Position numbers and translations under genes: made by a program. This document shows positions 26,827 to 35,415 of a stretch of DNA of 64,000 nucleotides, in pieces (position 1 is the stretch's first letter; each line of letters begins with the position of its first letter). Origin of the DNA: Aliirhizobium smilacinae (GTDB lineage Bacteria; Pseudomonadota; Alphaproteobacteria; Rhizobiales; Rhizobiaceae); the NCBI RefSeq assembly GCF_006335145.1, contig NZ_VDMN01000006.1, positions 1 through 64,000 on the forward strand. Direction: 5' to 3'. The notes under the pieces were generated by a model. The model was not told the origin of the DNA. It saw only the letters and a list, made by a program, of their open reading frames with translations, and ran no database searches.

Positions 26827-27933
26827 TCAGGCGGCCTTTGCCCGGATCGCCAGAGTGGCTTCGGCATAGGCCATCATGAACGGACCGACCCCCTTGGCGT
26901 CATCGGCCACGACCGCTTCCGTCAGGTAATAGGGAGGCGAGCCGTCGCGATACCGGCCCTCGAAGGGGCCAAGGCCTGCCACCTGGCAAATTCCGACGAG
27001 GCGGGTTTCGCCGTTTTCTTCAACAAGACGGCTGTCGATAAGGGCTTCGGCTGCCTTCTGACCAGATGCGCGGATCTTCGGCGCCTCTTCCGCCGCCACC
27101 AGATCCATTCGTTCCGCCCGCAACAGGGCATAGGCGAACATAGCCGATGCCGAGGTTTCGTCGTAGTTTCCGGCAAGATCCCGCGCATCGAGAACCTGTG
27201 GCCATAGCCCTGATGCCTGCTGGCGTTCGGCGAGCGCCAGAAGAATGGCGCGCGTCTGTTTTCTCAGTGTCGCTGAAGCCTTATCTGCGGGGATAACGGC
27301 AAGGATATCGACCAGCGCCATGACCAGCCAGCCCATGGCACGAGACCAGACTGCCGGAGATTTGCCGGTGACCGGATCAGCCCATTTTTCCGCGCCGCTG
27401 TCGTCGTAAGCATGGACATAGAGCCCGTTACCGACCTGTGTCAGCGCGAGGGCTGTTGCCATCTGCTGGAGGGCGTCGGAGATCCGCGGCGCTTCGCCGG
27501 AGGCAATCGCATATTCGACCTGGAAGGGCAGGCCCATATAGAGCCCGTCCAGCCATAGCTGTGAGGGATAACGTTTCTTGTGCCAGTAGTTGCCGGCCGG
27601 AATGCGCGGATGTCCATCGAGCTGCCCGATCAGGCGGCGTGCGGCCGCCATGTAGCGGGGATCGCCGGTCTCGCGGTCGAGGAAGATCAGCGCGCGTCCG
27701 GGCAGGATGTTATCGATGTTGAACTCTTCCGGGGTGTAGCCCGCAAGGCTTCCGTCAGGGCCGACCTGCGGCGTTATCAGCCGTAGAATGTGGTCGAGCC
27801 AGCGCTGCTCGCCGGTAGCTTGATAGAGCAGTTCCAACCCGCGATAGATGCAGCCGTCTTCGTAGCACCAGGAGCCCTTTTTATAGGCCTGGTAGCGAGT
27901 GCAGAATTGGTCGAAATAGTCGGTAGGTTTCAT
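26827..27933 (-). CDS. Unsaturated rhamnogalacturonyl hydrolase family (GH105)
   Basis: The 368-residue cytoplasmic (alpha/alpha)6-barrel enzyme of the YteR/YesR family removes the 4,5-unsaturated uronic acid from pectin lyase products. Family features visible are WLDGLYMGLPF, the KSPAVWSRAMGW stretch and YDETSASAMFAYALL. The ATG at 27933 overlaps the GH28 stop by four bases. It is the last gene of the oligogalacturonide operon. Confidence 0.88.
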   Translation of the reverse strand: MKPTDYFDQFCTRYQAYKKGSWCYEDGCIYRGLELLYQATGEQRWLDHILRLITPQVGPDGSLAGYTPEEFNIDNILPGRALIFLDRETGDPRYMAAARRLIGQLDGHPRIPAGNYWHKKRYPSQLWLDGLYMGLPFQVEYAIASGEAPRISDALQQMATALALTQVGNGLYVHAYDDSGAEKWADPVTGKSPAVWSRAMGWLVMALVDILAVIPADKASATLRKQTRAILLALAERQQASGLWPQVLDARDLAGNYDETSASAMFAYALLRAERMDLVAAEEAPKIRASGQKAAEALIDSRLVEENGETRLVGICQVAGLGPFEGRYRDGSPPYYLTEAVVADDAKGVGPFMMAYAEATLAIRAKAA

Positions 27934-29495
27934 CGGGGTGCCAGTAGGTTGGGGAGAGAAATAGGATCGGGAGAGAGGAGGCTCGCGTCGTCGCAATCGA
28001 TCTGCGCATGTTCGCAGAGGATATTTTCGTGACGCATCGGCCGCACGCCGTCAGCCATGATCGCAGGGGCCGCAATAGCCGCCGGGTCGGTGGAATGGAT
28101 GCGCAGGCCGCGGATACGGATGTTGCGAACCGGCATTTCCGGCAGGCCGAGAAAGACGCCTGCGGCGAGCGCGAGACCATAGACATCCACGTCTTCGACG
28201 AAGATGCCGTCGATATGCGGCGTGCCTTCGACGACCGGTGCCGGCTCTCTCGACTGTACCCAGTCGTCATGGCCGTCCGCATCGCAGAAATAATGGACGT
28301 TGGCCGAAAGCGTCACAAGCACGCCGTCCATCTTGACCCGGCGCATGGAAATGTTGGTGATCCCGCCACCACGACCACGGCGGGTCTTCACGCGCAGGCC
28401 ACGATCGGTGCCGATCATCTCGCAGTCCTCGACCGTGACGTCGTGAACGCCGCCGGACATTTCCGAACCGATGACCACGCCGCCATGGCCACGTTCCATC
28501 AGGCAATGACGGATAGTGACGCCGCGGGTTTCGCTCAAATGATCGGCTTCACCCTTGTTACCGCGCTTGCCGGCCTTGATGGCGATGCAATCGTCGCCGA
28601 CGGAAAAGCGCACGCCTTCGACGGTCACATTCTTGCAGCCTTCGGGGTCGAAACCGTCGGTATTGGGGCTGTCATGGGGTGCCTGGATATGCAGTGCTAC
28701 CGCAGCCAGTCCGTCGCATCCCTGCGGGTGGACGGTCCATGACGGTGCATTGCGGATGGTGAAGCCGAGAAGAAGCGTTTCCTTGCCGTCGATCAGGTGC
28801 AGGCCGCGCGGCCGGCGAGCGCCGTCGCGGGTTTCCTTCGGCCATGTCCACCAGTCGCCGGCATTGCCGGAACCGTCGAGGATGCCTTTTCCTTCGATGA
28901 TAAGACGTTCGGCGCCGATGGCGTGAACGGGGGCGGCAAAGCAGGCATCGGGTAGGCCTTCCCAGCTGCCCAGCATGCGACCATCGTCACCGCGTGCCGG
29001 AAGGATCGGCCAGCCGTCTCGGACGCTCGGTGCGCGAAGTATCGCGCCTTCGGCAAGATGCAGCGTCAAATCGCTTCGCAGCCTGAGCGGAAAGGTGGTC
29101 CAGATCCCGGGGCCAAGATAAAGTGTGCCGCCCGAGGGCGTATCTGCGAGCGCCTTTGCGAGGGCATCGGCATTCGAGCGCGCTGCGCCAAGGTCGGACA
29201 AGGCCGCATCCTGAACGAGGCCGTAGTCGATTGCCCGTACAAGTCCGGCGCAATCGCGGGTCCGGAATGAAAGTGGCTCGAAACCTTCTACCTCGAAGCG
29301 GTAATCCGTGGCCGGATAAAGGGTATCCAGAAGGGTGACGACGCTGGTTGTCGTTCCCTGCTGTACCGGTTCGTGTTCCCCGTTGCGTAGCAGCTGCCAG
29401 GGCAAGGGGTGCGGCAGGGCATAACGTGCGCCGGGCACAGCCAACCTTATGGCCGCGATCCGTGCGGAGATCGCAACTGAAATGGCTTTGTTCAT
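27930..29495 (-). CDS. Glycoside hydrolase family 28 (polygalacturonase-like)
   Basis: This 521-residue right-handed beta-helix enzyme has the GH28 catalytic set in order: NTD at 278-280, DD at 301-302, HGG at 337-339 and RVK at 368-370. A small N-terminal fibronectin-like region precedes the helix, as in exo-polygalacturonases. No signal peptide is seen, so the enzyme probably trims imported oligogalacturonides inside the cell. It follows the importer genes after a short hairpin spacer. Confidence 0.9.
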   Translation of the reverse strand: MNKAISVAISARIAAIRLAVPGARYALPHPLPWQLLRNGEHEPVQQGTTTSVVTLLDTLYPATDYRFEVEGFEPLSFRTRDCAGLVRAIDYGLVQDAALSDLGAARSNADALAKALADTPSGGTLYLGPGIWTTFPLRLRSDLTLHLAEGAILRAPSVRDGWPILPARGDDGRMLGSWEGLPDACFAAPVHAIGAERLIIEGKGILDGSGNAGDWWTWPKETRDGARRPRGLHLIDGKETLLLGFTIRNAPSWTVHPQGCDGLAAVALHIQAPHDSPNTDGFDPEGCKNVTVEGVRFSVGDDCIAIKAGKRGNKGEADHLSETRGVTIRHCLMERGHGGVVIGSEMSGGVHDVTVEDCEMIGTDRGLRVKTRRGRGGGITNISMRRVKMDGVLVTLSANVHYFCDADGHDDWVQSREPAPVVEGTPHIDGIFVEDVDVYGLALAAGVFLGLPEMPVRNIRIRGLRIHSTDPAAIAAPAIMADGVRPMRHENILCEHAQIDCDDASLLSPDPISLPNLLAPR

Positions 29496-29517
29496 CGTTT
29501 CTCTCTTGATTTATCAA

Positions 29518-29545
29518 TCACCCGGCCTGTTTTGAGGCCGGGTGA
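29518..29545 (-). other. Intercistronic hairpin after the Tog-like binding-protein gene
   Basis: TCACCCGGCC and GGCCGGGTGA form a 10-bp stem with an eight-base loop between the binding-protein stop and the GH28 start. It may act as partial terminator or 3' protector for the binding-protein message. Confidence 0.6.
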
Positions 29546-29561
29546 TAAGCGTCATCTGCGC

Positions 29562-30830
29562 TTAGTCGAACTTGGCCAGCGCGTCGTTCACGCCATCGAT
29601 GATCTGTTCGGCAGCGGCCTTCGCATCGATCTGGTCGTAGGCATATTCTTCGAGCGTATCGATGATGATGCCGCGGATGACCGGGTTTTCGTCGAAGGGC
29701 GAAATCGTCGGGCCTTCCGAGGCCATGACGATGGCATTGGCGGCGCGGACTTCCGGCTCACCCGCATTCGTCAGCCGTGCCATCGCTGCCTTGGAAGCAG
29801 GAATGCCACGCGAGGTGCCGAGAATATCGATGCCTTCCGGCTCGTTCAGCAGGCAATTGGTAATCTGGGCTGCTGCTTCCGGGTTCTTGGAGTTCTTCGA
29901 GATGGAGAACACCATCGACGGCTTGCGGAAGACGCCTTCGCTCTTGCCATTGGTCATCTTCAGCATCGGCACCGGCTTCAGAACCTGACCTTCCTTCAGC
30001 GGATCGGCGTATTTCGAATAGGTGGAGTCCCATTCGTAGGAGCCTGCGATCTTGCCTTCCGACCATGCCGGCTTTTCGAAGAGGTTGACGTTGCCGTCAG
30101 CCGCTTCCTGCTTCTGCGAGCGGATCGCGCCGGTTTCCACCAGCTTGCCGAGGAAGCTGATGCCGGCTTCCAGTTCTTCAGGCGTCCAGGCGACGCGGTT
30201 GGTCTTCGGGTCCACCATGCCCTTGCCGGTTGCCTGCGTCACGGCCAGCGTCATCAGAAGATGCGCCGTCTCCTTGACCGCGTTGAATGTGTAATAATCC
30301 GGGCCGAGTTTCTCCTTGACCGTTTTGGTCATGGCAAAGAATTCATCCCAGGTGGTCGGTACGGCTACACCGGCCTTTTCAAGCGTCGTCGTGTTGAAGA
30401 AGAAGACGCGACCGGATGTGGAGACCGACAGGCCCTGCAGCACGCCGTTCGTCGAGCCGGAGGCAAGATCGGCCTCTGTCCAGTTCGAAAGATCGAGGCC
30501 CTTCAACGCACGCAGATCGGCAAAGCCATTGCCGTTCTTGGAGAACAAGGGCAGCCAAGGCCAGTTGACCTGGATGATATCGGCTTCCGTCTTGCCTGCC
30601 ATTTGGGTGGTCAGCTTTTCCAGATAGCCGTCGAAGCCGGTGAATTCGCCTTTTACGGTGTGTCCGTATTTGGCGCCGCAGGCGGCGATGGCCTTTTGCG
30701 TTGCGACGTGGCGGCTGTCCCCGCCCCACCACGACATGCGCAATTCCGCGGCTCCCGCCGATGGCGCCATTGCGATGACCGCAAGTGCCGTACCGGCCAG
30801 AACGATGGATGATTTCAATAGGTTTTTCAT
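29562..30830 (-). CDS. Oligogalacturonide-type solute-binding protein (TogB-like)
   Basis: The 422-residue periplasmic protein has a Sec signal (MKNLLKSSIVLAGTALAVIA, cut after SAGA) and the CUT1 binding-protein start ELRMSWWGGDSRH. Placement between a CUT1 ATPase and pectin-degrading enzymes supports oligogalacturonides as ligand. Gene order permease-permease-ATPase-binding protein matches the togMNAB operon of Dickeya, from memory. Confidence 0.82.
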   Translation of the reverse strand: MKNLLKSSIVLAGTALAVIAMAPSAGAAELRMSWWGGDSRHVATQKAIAACGAKYGHTVKGEFTGFDGYLEKLTTQMAGKTEADIIQVNWPWLPLFSKNGNGFADLRALKGLDLSNWTEADLASGSTNGVLQGLSVSTSGRVFFFNTTTLEKAGVAVPTTWDEFFAMTKTVKEKLGPDYYTFNAVKETAHLLMTLAVTQATGKGMVDPKTNRVAWTPEELEAGISFLGKLVETGAIRSQKQEAADGNVNLFEKPAWSEGKIAGSYEWDSTYSKYADPLKEGQVLKPVPMLKMTNGKSEGVFRKPSMVFSISKNSKNPEAAAQITNCLLNEPEGIDILGTSRGIPASKAAMARLTNAGEPEVRAANAIVMASEGPTISPFDENPVIRGIIIDTLEEYAYDQIDAKAAAEQIIDGVNDALAKFD

Positions 30831-30859
30831 ATGTGCCTCCTCAAATTGGCTGTATCTGG

Positions 30860-31975
30860 TTATGCCGCAATGCTGCCTCCATGCAGCGAAACGTTACGGC
30901 CGTCTGACTTGTCGAAAACGTGCAATGTTTTCGGGTCGGGGCGCAGGCGGATCACGTCGGATTGCCCCCGCGCCTCGAATTCTGCTGCGCCGACCACACT
31001 CACCAGCCTGCGGCCTTCGCAGTCCGCGTGCATGTAGACTTCGTGACCCATGAATTCCGCATGGACCAGCTTGGCCTCGAGTGCCGGGCCTTGCGCCACC
31101 AGCGAGAACTGCTGCGGACGGATGCCGAGAACGGCATCCGCGGGTTGGCTGGAAAGCCGACCGGAAAGATCGCTGCCCATCGCCAGACGCTGGCTGCCGA
31201 CGACGAAGTCACCGCCTTCCATTGCTCCCTCGACAAGGTTCATTTCCGGCGTGCCGATGAAGCCAGCGACAAACAGGTTGGCCGGTGCGTTGTAGAGTTC
31301 CTTCGGCGTGGCGACCTGCATGATGCGGCCGGCCTGCATGACGCAGATCCGATCACCCATGGTCATGGCTTCGGTCTGGTCGTGGGTGACGTAAACGACG
31401 GTCGGCGAATTCCCTTCCGCCTTGAGCTGTCGGTGCAGGTCGGTAATGCGCACGCGCATCGAAGCGCGCAGCTTGGCGTCGAGGTTCGACAGCGGCTCGT
31501 CGAAGAGGAAGACGCCGGGGTTCTTGATCAGTGCGCGGCCGAGCGCGACACGCTGGGCCTGTCCGCCCGACAGCTGTTTCGGCAGGCGATCGAGCAGCGG
31601 TTCGATTTCGAGAATGGCAGCGACTTTTTCGACTGCTGCCTCGATTTCGGCCTTCGGGCGGCCGGCGATGCGCAGACCGAAAGAGAGATTGCCGCGCACC
31701 TTCATATGCGGATAGAGCGCATAGTTCTGGAACACCATCGCGATCTGCCGCTTGCTCGGCGACAGGTCGTTGACCCGCTGATCGCCGATGATGATGTCGC
31801 CAGCGGTAATTTCTTCCAAGCCGGCGATCATGCGAAGCGTGGTGGACTTGGCGCAGCCGGACGGACCGACGAACACCATGAACTCTCCATCCTTGATATC
31901 GAGGCTGAGACCGTGAACGACCTTGTTGGTGTTGTTGTAGACTTTCTCGAGGTTTTTCAATTGTACGTATGCCAT
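30860..31975 (-). CDS. CUT1 ABC importer ATPase (TogA-like)
   Basis: The 371-residue MalK-type ATPase has Walker A GPSGCAKST, in which the usual Gly before Lys is Ala, signature LSGGQAQRVALGRAL and Walker B FLFDEPLSNLD, plus a C-terminal regulatory domain. The ATG at 31975 follows the permease stop directly. It would power oligogalacturonide uptake. Confidence 0.86.
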   Translation of the reverse strand: MAYVQLKNLEKVYNNTNKVVHGLSLDIKDGEFMVFVGPSGCAKSTTLRMIAGLEEITAGDIIIGDQRVNDLSPSKRQIAMVFQNYALYPHMKVRGNLSFGLRIAGRPKAEIEAAVEKVAAILEIEPLLDRLPKQLSGGQAQRVALGRALIKNPGVFLFDEPLSNLDAKLRASMRVRITDLHRQLKAEGNSPTVVYVTHDQTEAMTMGDRICVMQAGRIMQVATPKELYNAPANLFVAGFIGTPEMNLVEGAMEGGDFVVGSQRLAMGSDLSGRLSSQPADAVLGIRPQQFSLVAQGPALEAKLVHAEFMGHEVYMHADCEGRRLVSVVGAAEFEARGQSDVIRLRPDPKTLHVFDKSDGRNVSLHGGSIAA

Positions 31976-31976
31976 G

Positions 31977-32882
31977 TCAGCCCTTCCTGCCTCCCGCAGA
32001 GATTCCTTCGATGAAGTAGCGTTGCGCCACGAAAAACACGACAAGCGCCGGTGTGATGGTGAGCACCGACATCGCCAGGATGCGGTTCCACTCGAAGGCT
32101 TCGGTGGTATCGATTGATAGTTTGAGCGCGAGGCTCACGGGGTATTTGTCGACGGACGAGATGTAGATCAGGGGTCCGAGGAAGTCGTTCATCGTCCACA
32201 TGAACTGGAACAGGCAGACCGAGACCAGCGCCGGGCCAAGCATGGGAACGACGATGAAGACCAGTGTCTGCAGGCTGTTTGCGCCATCGACGCGGGCAGC
32301 CTCTTCCATGTCCGTCGGCAGCGAGCGCAGGAACTGCACCAGCATGAAGACGAAGAAAGCGTCGCCGGCGAGTGCCGAGGGCACCCAGAGCGGCAGGAAA
32401 CTGTCCAGCCAGCCGAGATCCCTGAAGAGGATGTATTGCGGAATGCGGGTGACGACGTTCGGCAGAAGCAGGACGGCGATGACCGATCCGAACAGGATCT
32501 TCTTGAATGGGAAGTCGAAGCGGGCAAACGCGTAGGCCACCATGGTGCAGGAGATGGCCGTGCCAATGACTTTCGGCAGAATGATCAGGAACGAATTCCA
32601 GAAGAAGCGGCCGAACGTATAGGGCGTGGAAGTCTGCCAGCCCTGCACATAGCCTTCCACCGTCGGGCTTTGCGGCAGGAAGCCTGCACCGGAGAAGATT
32701 TCCGAATTCGTCTTGAAGCTGGCGCCGACCAGCCAGATCAGCGGATAGAGCATCAGGAAGCCGACCGCAAAGAGAAGTGCGTAGCGGATAACCGATGACA
32801 TGAGATGCATGCGGGCGCGCCTGGCTGCGGCGGCTTCGTCCAATGTGCGGGCCGAGGTTTTGGCCAAGGAAATATCGGTCAT
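31977..32882 (-). CDS. CUT1 ABC importer permease (TogN-like)
   Basis: This 301-residue membrane protein carries the EAA loop MEEAARVDGANSLQTLVFIVVPMLGP and about six hydrophobic stretches after a polar N-terminal tail. It lies three bases after the first permease gene and one base before the ATPase gene. It is the second permease of the importer. Confidence 0.86.
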   Translation of the reverse strand: MTDISLAKTSARTLDEAAAARRARMHLMSSVIRYALLFAVGFLMLYPLIWLVGASFKTNSEIFSGAGFLPQSPTVEGYVQGWQTSTPYTFGRFFWNSFLIILPKVIGTAISCTMVAYAFARFDFPFKKILFGSVIAVLLLPNVVTRIPQYILFRDLGWLDSFLPLWVPSALAGDAFFVFMLVQFLRSLPTDMEEAARVDGANSLQTLVFIVVPMLGPALVSVCLFQFMWTMNDFLGPLIYISSVDKYPVSLALKLSIDTTEAFEWNRILAMSVLTITPALVVFFVAQRYFIEGISAGGRKG

Positions 32883-32885
32883 GGC

Positions 32886-33767
32886 TTAGCTCCTCTTGTC
32901 GCCGGCGTAATAGACCCACTTCTTCGAGGACCAGAAGGCCACGAGGGTGAGGACCATGATGATGGCGAAGAGCACCCAGGCAATTGCAGAGGCGTAGCCC
33001 ATGTTGAACTTCTTGAATGCCTCCTCGTAGATGTAGAGGGGCAGGAGATAGGTGTATTTCAGCGGTCCGCCCTGCGTGATGATGTAGGGGCCGTTGAACT
33101 CCTGGAATGCCTGGACCATCTGCATGACCAGGTTGAAGAAGATCACCGGTGTCAGCAGCGGCAGTGTCACGAAGAAGAACGTCATGACCTTGCCTGCACC
33201 GTCGATTGCGGCTGCTTCATAGAGCGACTTGTCGATCGACTGCAGGGCCGCCAGGAAGATCACCATGGCAGAGCCGAACTGCCAGCAGCGCAGCAATGTG
33301 ATGGTGAACAGTGCATTGGTCGGATCGCCGAACCAGTCCACCGCCGAAAAGCCGAGGCCGGCAAGCGCCATGTTGACGAGGCCTTCGGTGGAGAAAAGGT
33401 AACGCCACAGAACTGCGATGGCGATCGATCCGCCGAGGATCGACGGAACGTAAAATGCCGTCCTAAAGATATTAATGAACCTGATCTTGTAGTTCAGGAT
33501 GGCCGCGATGAAGAGCGCGAAGGCGAGCTTCAGCGGCACCGTTGAAAATACATAAAGCAACGTGACGCTCAGCGATTTCTCGAAGGTGCGGTCACGGGTG
33601 AACAAGCGCGTGTAATTGGACAGCCCGGTCCATTGCGGGCTGCTCATCAGATCGTAGCTGGTGAAGCTGAGATAAAGCGAAGTCAAAAAAGGAATGGCCG
33701 TGAAAATAATGAGGCCGATCAAATAGGGGGCCAGATAGGCGTAACCCAGGAAACGTTGCGCCCTCAT
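32886..33767 (-). CDS. CUT1 ABC importer permease (TogM-like)
   Basis: The 293-residue membrane protein starts directly in its first helix (GYAYLAPYLIGLIIFTAIPF) and has the EAA loop YEAAAIDGAGKVMTFFFVTLPLLTP. It heads a six-gene leftward operon. Its ribosome site (GGGGG) is weak, while a much stronger GGAGGAGG stands 65 bases upstream before a nine-codon mini-ORF. Confidence 0.85.
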   Translation of the reverse strand: MRAQRFLGYAYLAPYLIGLIIFTAIPFLTSLYLSFTSYDLMSSPQWTGLSNYTRLFTRDRTFEKSLSVTLLYVFSTVPLKLAFALFIAAILNYKIRFINIFRTAFYVPSILGGSIAIAVLWRYLFSTEGLVNMALAGLGFSAVDWFGDPTNALFTITLLRCWQFGSAMVIFLAALQSIDKSLYEAAAIDGAGKVMTFFFVTLPLLTPVIFFNLVMQMVQAFQEFNGPYIITQGGPLKYTYLLPLYIYEEAFKKFNMGYASAIAWVLFAIIMVLTLVAFWSSKKWVYYAGDKRS

Positions 33768-33979
33768 GTGACGCCCCCAACGGGCAAATCACACCCGGTT
33801 ATGAGAAATACATTTTTGTGCAAATCAAATTCCTCCTCCAGCCAATATGTGCAAGGCTGTTATGCGTCAGTGGCTTAGCTGGAAGTCTGAACAATCGTCA
33901 ATTCCGTCACTCCTCCAGTATTTAACGTGACATAATTTCATTTTAGGCCGAGAATGAATGAACAAACACGGGAAAAAAG

Positions 33980-34894
33980 ATGGACGAAATCGAAGGTGGA
34001 ATTCTCTCCAGCATCGCGCCCTCGGCGCTGGCGCTGAAACTCACCCGCGCCACCATTAAAATGGAGCATTCGCGGACCTGGCGGATCGACAAAACCAACC
34101 CGGTCGAGGACTTCATCATCTGTCTGGAGGGCAGCGGTCATTATGTGATCGAAGGCGAGCGTCGGATCATGGAGCCGGGGGATGCAATGCTGATCCGGCG
34201 GGGGCAGCGTTTCCGCGGCTGGAACCGCGGAACGACGATGTACAGGGGCATTGCCCAGCATTTCACGCTCGATATCTACGGCAAGCATGACCTGATCGCA
34301 CAGATGGAACTGCGTCCTCATGTCCATCTGAAGAAATGGCCGCTACTGGAGCCGCTGGTGCGACAATATCGCCAGACGGCGCCGCCTTCGTCGCTGACGC
34401 TCAGCCAGCATCACCTGTTCATGTATCTGCTGATCGCCTATATCGAGGATGCCTTCATCGGCTGGCATGACAGTGCGACATATCAGACCGAGGGCACCGA
34501 TGCGCTGGACCTTGCCATCATGAAGGCGGCCGCGATGATTTCGGCCAACCCTCTCGACCCGGATATCGCGGAACAGGCCGTCGATGCATCCCCGTTCAAC
34601 GCCGACTATTTCCTGCGCGAGTTCAAGAAGCGAGTCGGGCACACGCCACGCAAATACCAGGAGCAGAAACGGATGGAGCGCGCCATGCATCTGCTCGAGG
34701 CGGGGATGCCGGTGGCAAATGCGGCGGTCGAGGTCGGTTACGGCGATCCCTATTATTTCTCGCGCATGTTCAAGCGTGTGACCGGGGTCAGCCCGCGCGC
34801 TCACGTCAACCGGGTGAAACGGAACCGCAATGGCGGATTGCTTCGCTTCGACGAGGCCGAACAGATCAGGTTGATGGGGCTCGATTCTGCCTGA
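33980..34894 (+). CDS. AraC family transcriptional regulator
   Basis: The 304-residue protein combines an N-terminal cupin-like ligand pocket with two C-terminal helix-turn-helix units (AVDASPFNADYFLREFKKRVGHTPRKY and AVEVGYGDPYYFSRMFKRVTG are their recognition regions). It is divergent from the oligogalacturonide operon with about 210 bases between, so it is the likely activator, responding to a pectin fragment. Confidence 0.87.
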   Translation: MDEIEGGILSSIAPSALALKLTRATIKMEHSRTWRIDKTNPVEDFIICLEGSGHYVIEGERRIMEPGDAMLIRRGQRFRGWNRGTTMYRGIAQHFTLDIYGKHDLIAQMELRPHVHLKKWPLLEPLVRQYRQTAPPSSLTLSQHHLFMYLLIAYIEDAFIGWHDSATYQTEGTDALDLAIMKAAAMISANPLDPDIAEQAVDASPFNADYFLREFKKRVGHTPRKYQEQKRMERAMHLLEAGMPVANAAVEVGYGDPYYFSRMFKRVTGVSPRAHVNRVKRNRNGGLLRFDEAEQIRLMGLDSA

Positions 34895-34907
34895 AGCATA
34901 TCGCTCA

Positions 34908-35300
34908 TTACGCGGCGAGATCGCCTGACTTCGGTTCGCGGGGATCGACGCCGTGCGGCTTTCCGTAGAGGCCGATATTGGCGTCTCCCCAGAGTTTCAG
35001 CGCCAGCAGGATCGGCTCCATGCTGCGGCCAAGCTCAGAAAGGCTGTATTCCACCTTTGGCGGTACCTGGGCGTAGACCTTGCGCACAATCAGGCCATCG
35101 TCTTCCAGTTCGCGTAGCTGGTTGGTGAGCATGCGCGGAGTGACGTTGACGATATGCCTGCGGATCTCGTTGAAGCGCAGGGTTCCCGAGAGAAGGTGGA
35201 AAAGCACGACCGACTTCCACTTGCCGTCGATGAGGCCGATCGCGGCTTCCACAGAACAGCCGGGAGAGCAATCGAAACGAGAGTGGCGGGCTTTAGCCAT
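34908..35300 (-). CDS. HxlR family transcriptional regulator
   Basis: This 130-residue winged-helix repressor shows the HxlR core KWKSVVLFHLLSGTLRFNEIRR and VTPRMLTNQLRELEDDGLI. Two cysteines, Cys11 and Cys15, stand just before the first helix, where thiol-sensing members (YodB/QorR type) carry their redox cysteine. It is divergent from a quinone-oxidoreductase-like gene, a common pairing, so I infer electrophile or quinone sensing. Confidence 0.88.
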   Translation of the reverse strand: MAKARHSRFDCSPGCSVEAAIGLIDGKWKSVVLFHLLSGTLRFNEIRRHIVNVTPRMLTNQLRELEDDGLIVRKVYAQVPPKVEYSLSELGRSMEPILLALKLWGDANIGLYGKPHGVDPREPKSGDLAA

Positions 35301-35303
35301 AAC

Positions 35304-35321
35304 AGTATCCTTTTTGATACT
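35304..35321. promoter_or_regulatory. Candidate HxlR operator
   Basis: AGTATC and GATACT form a perfect dyad with a six-base spacer, four bases upstream of the HxlR start and about 95 bases upstream of the divergent reductase gene. HxlR proteins bind such palindromes. This suggests autorepression as well as control of the reductase. Confidence 0.6.
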
Positions 35322-35415
35322 ACGTGCGATTTTTGTGCGTATTGTCGATTATCGAATATAGCCCATTTTAGCTCCACATCAATCGACGCCCATTCGTTCA
35401 TGCAAGGAGCAGATC

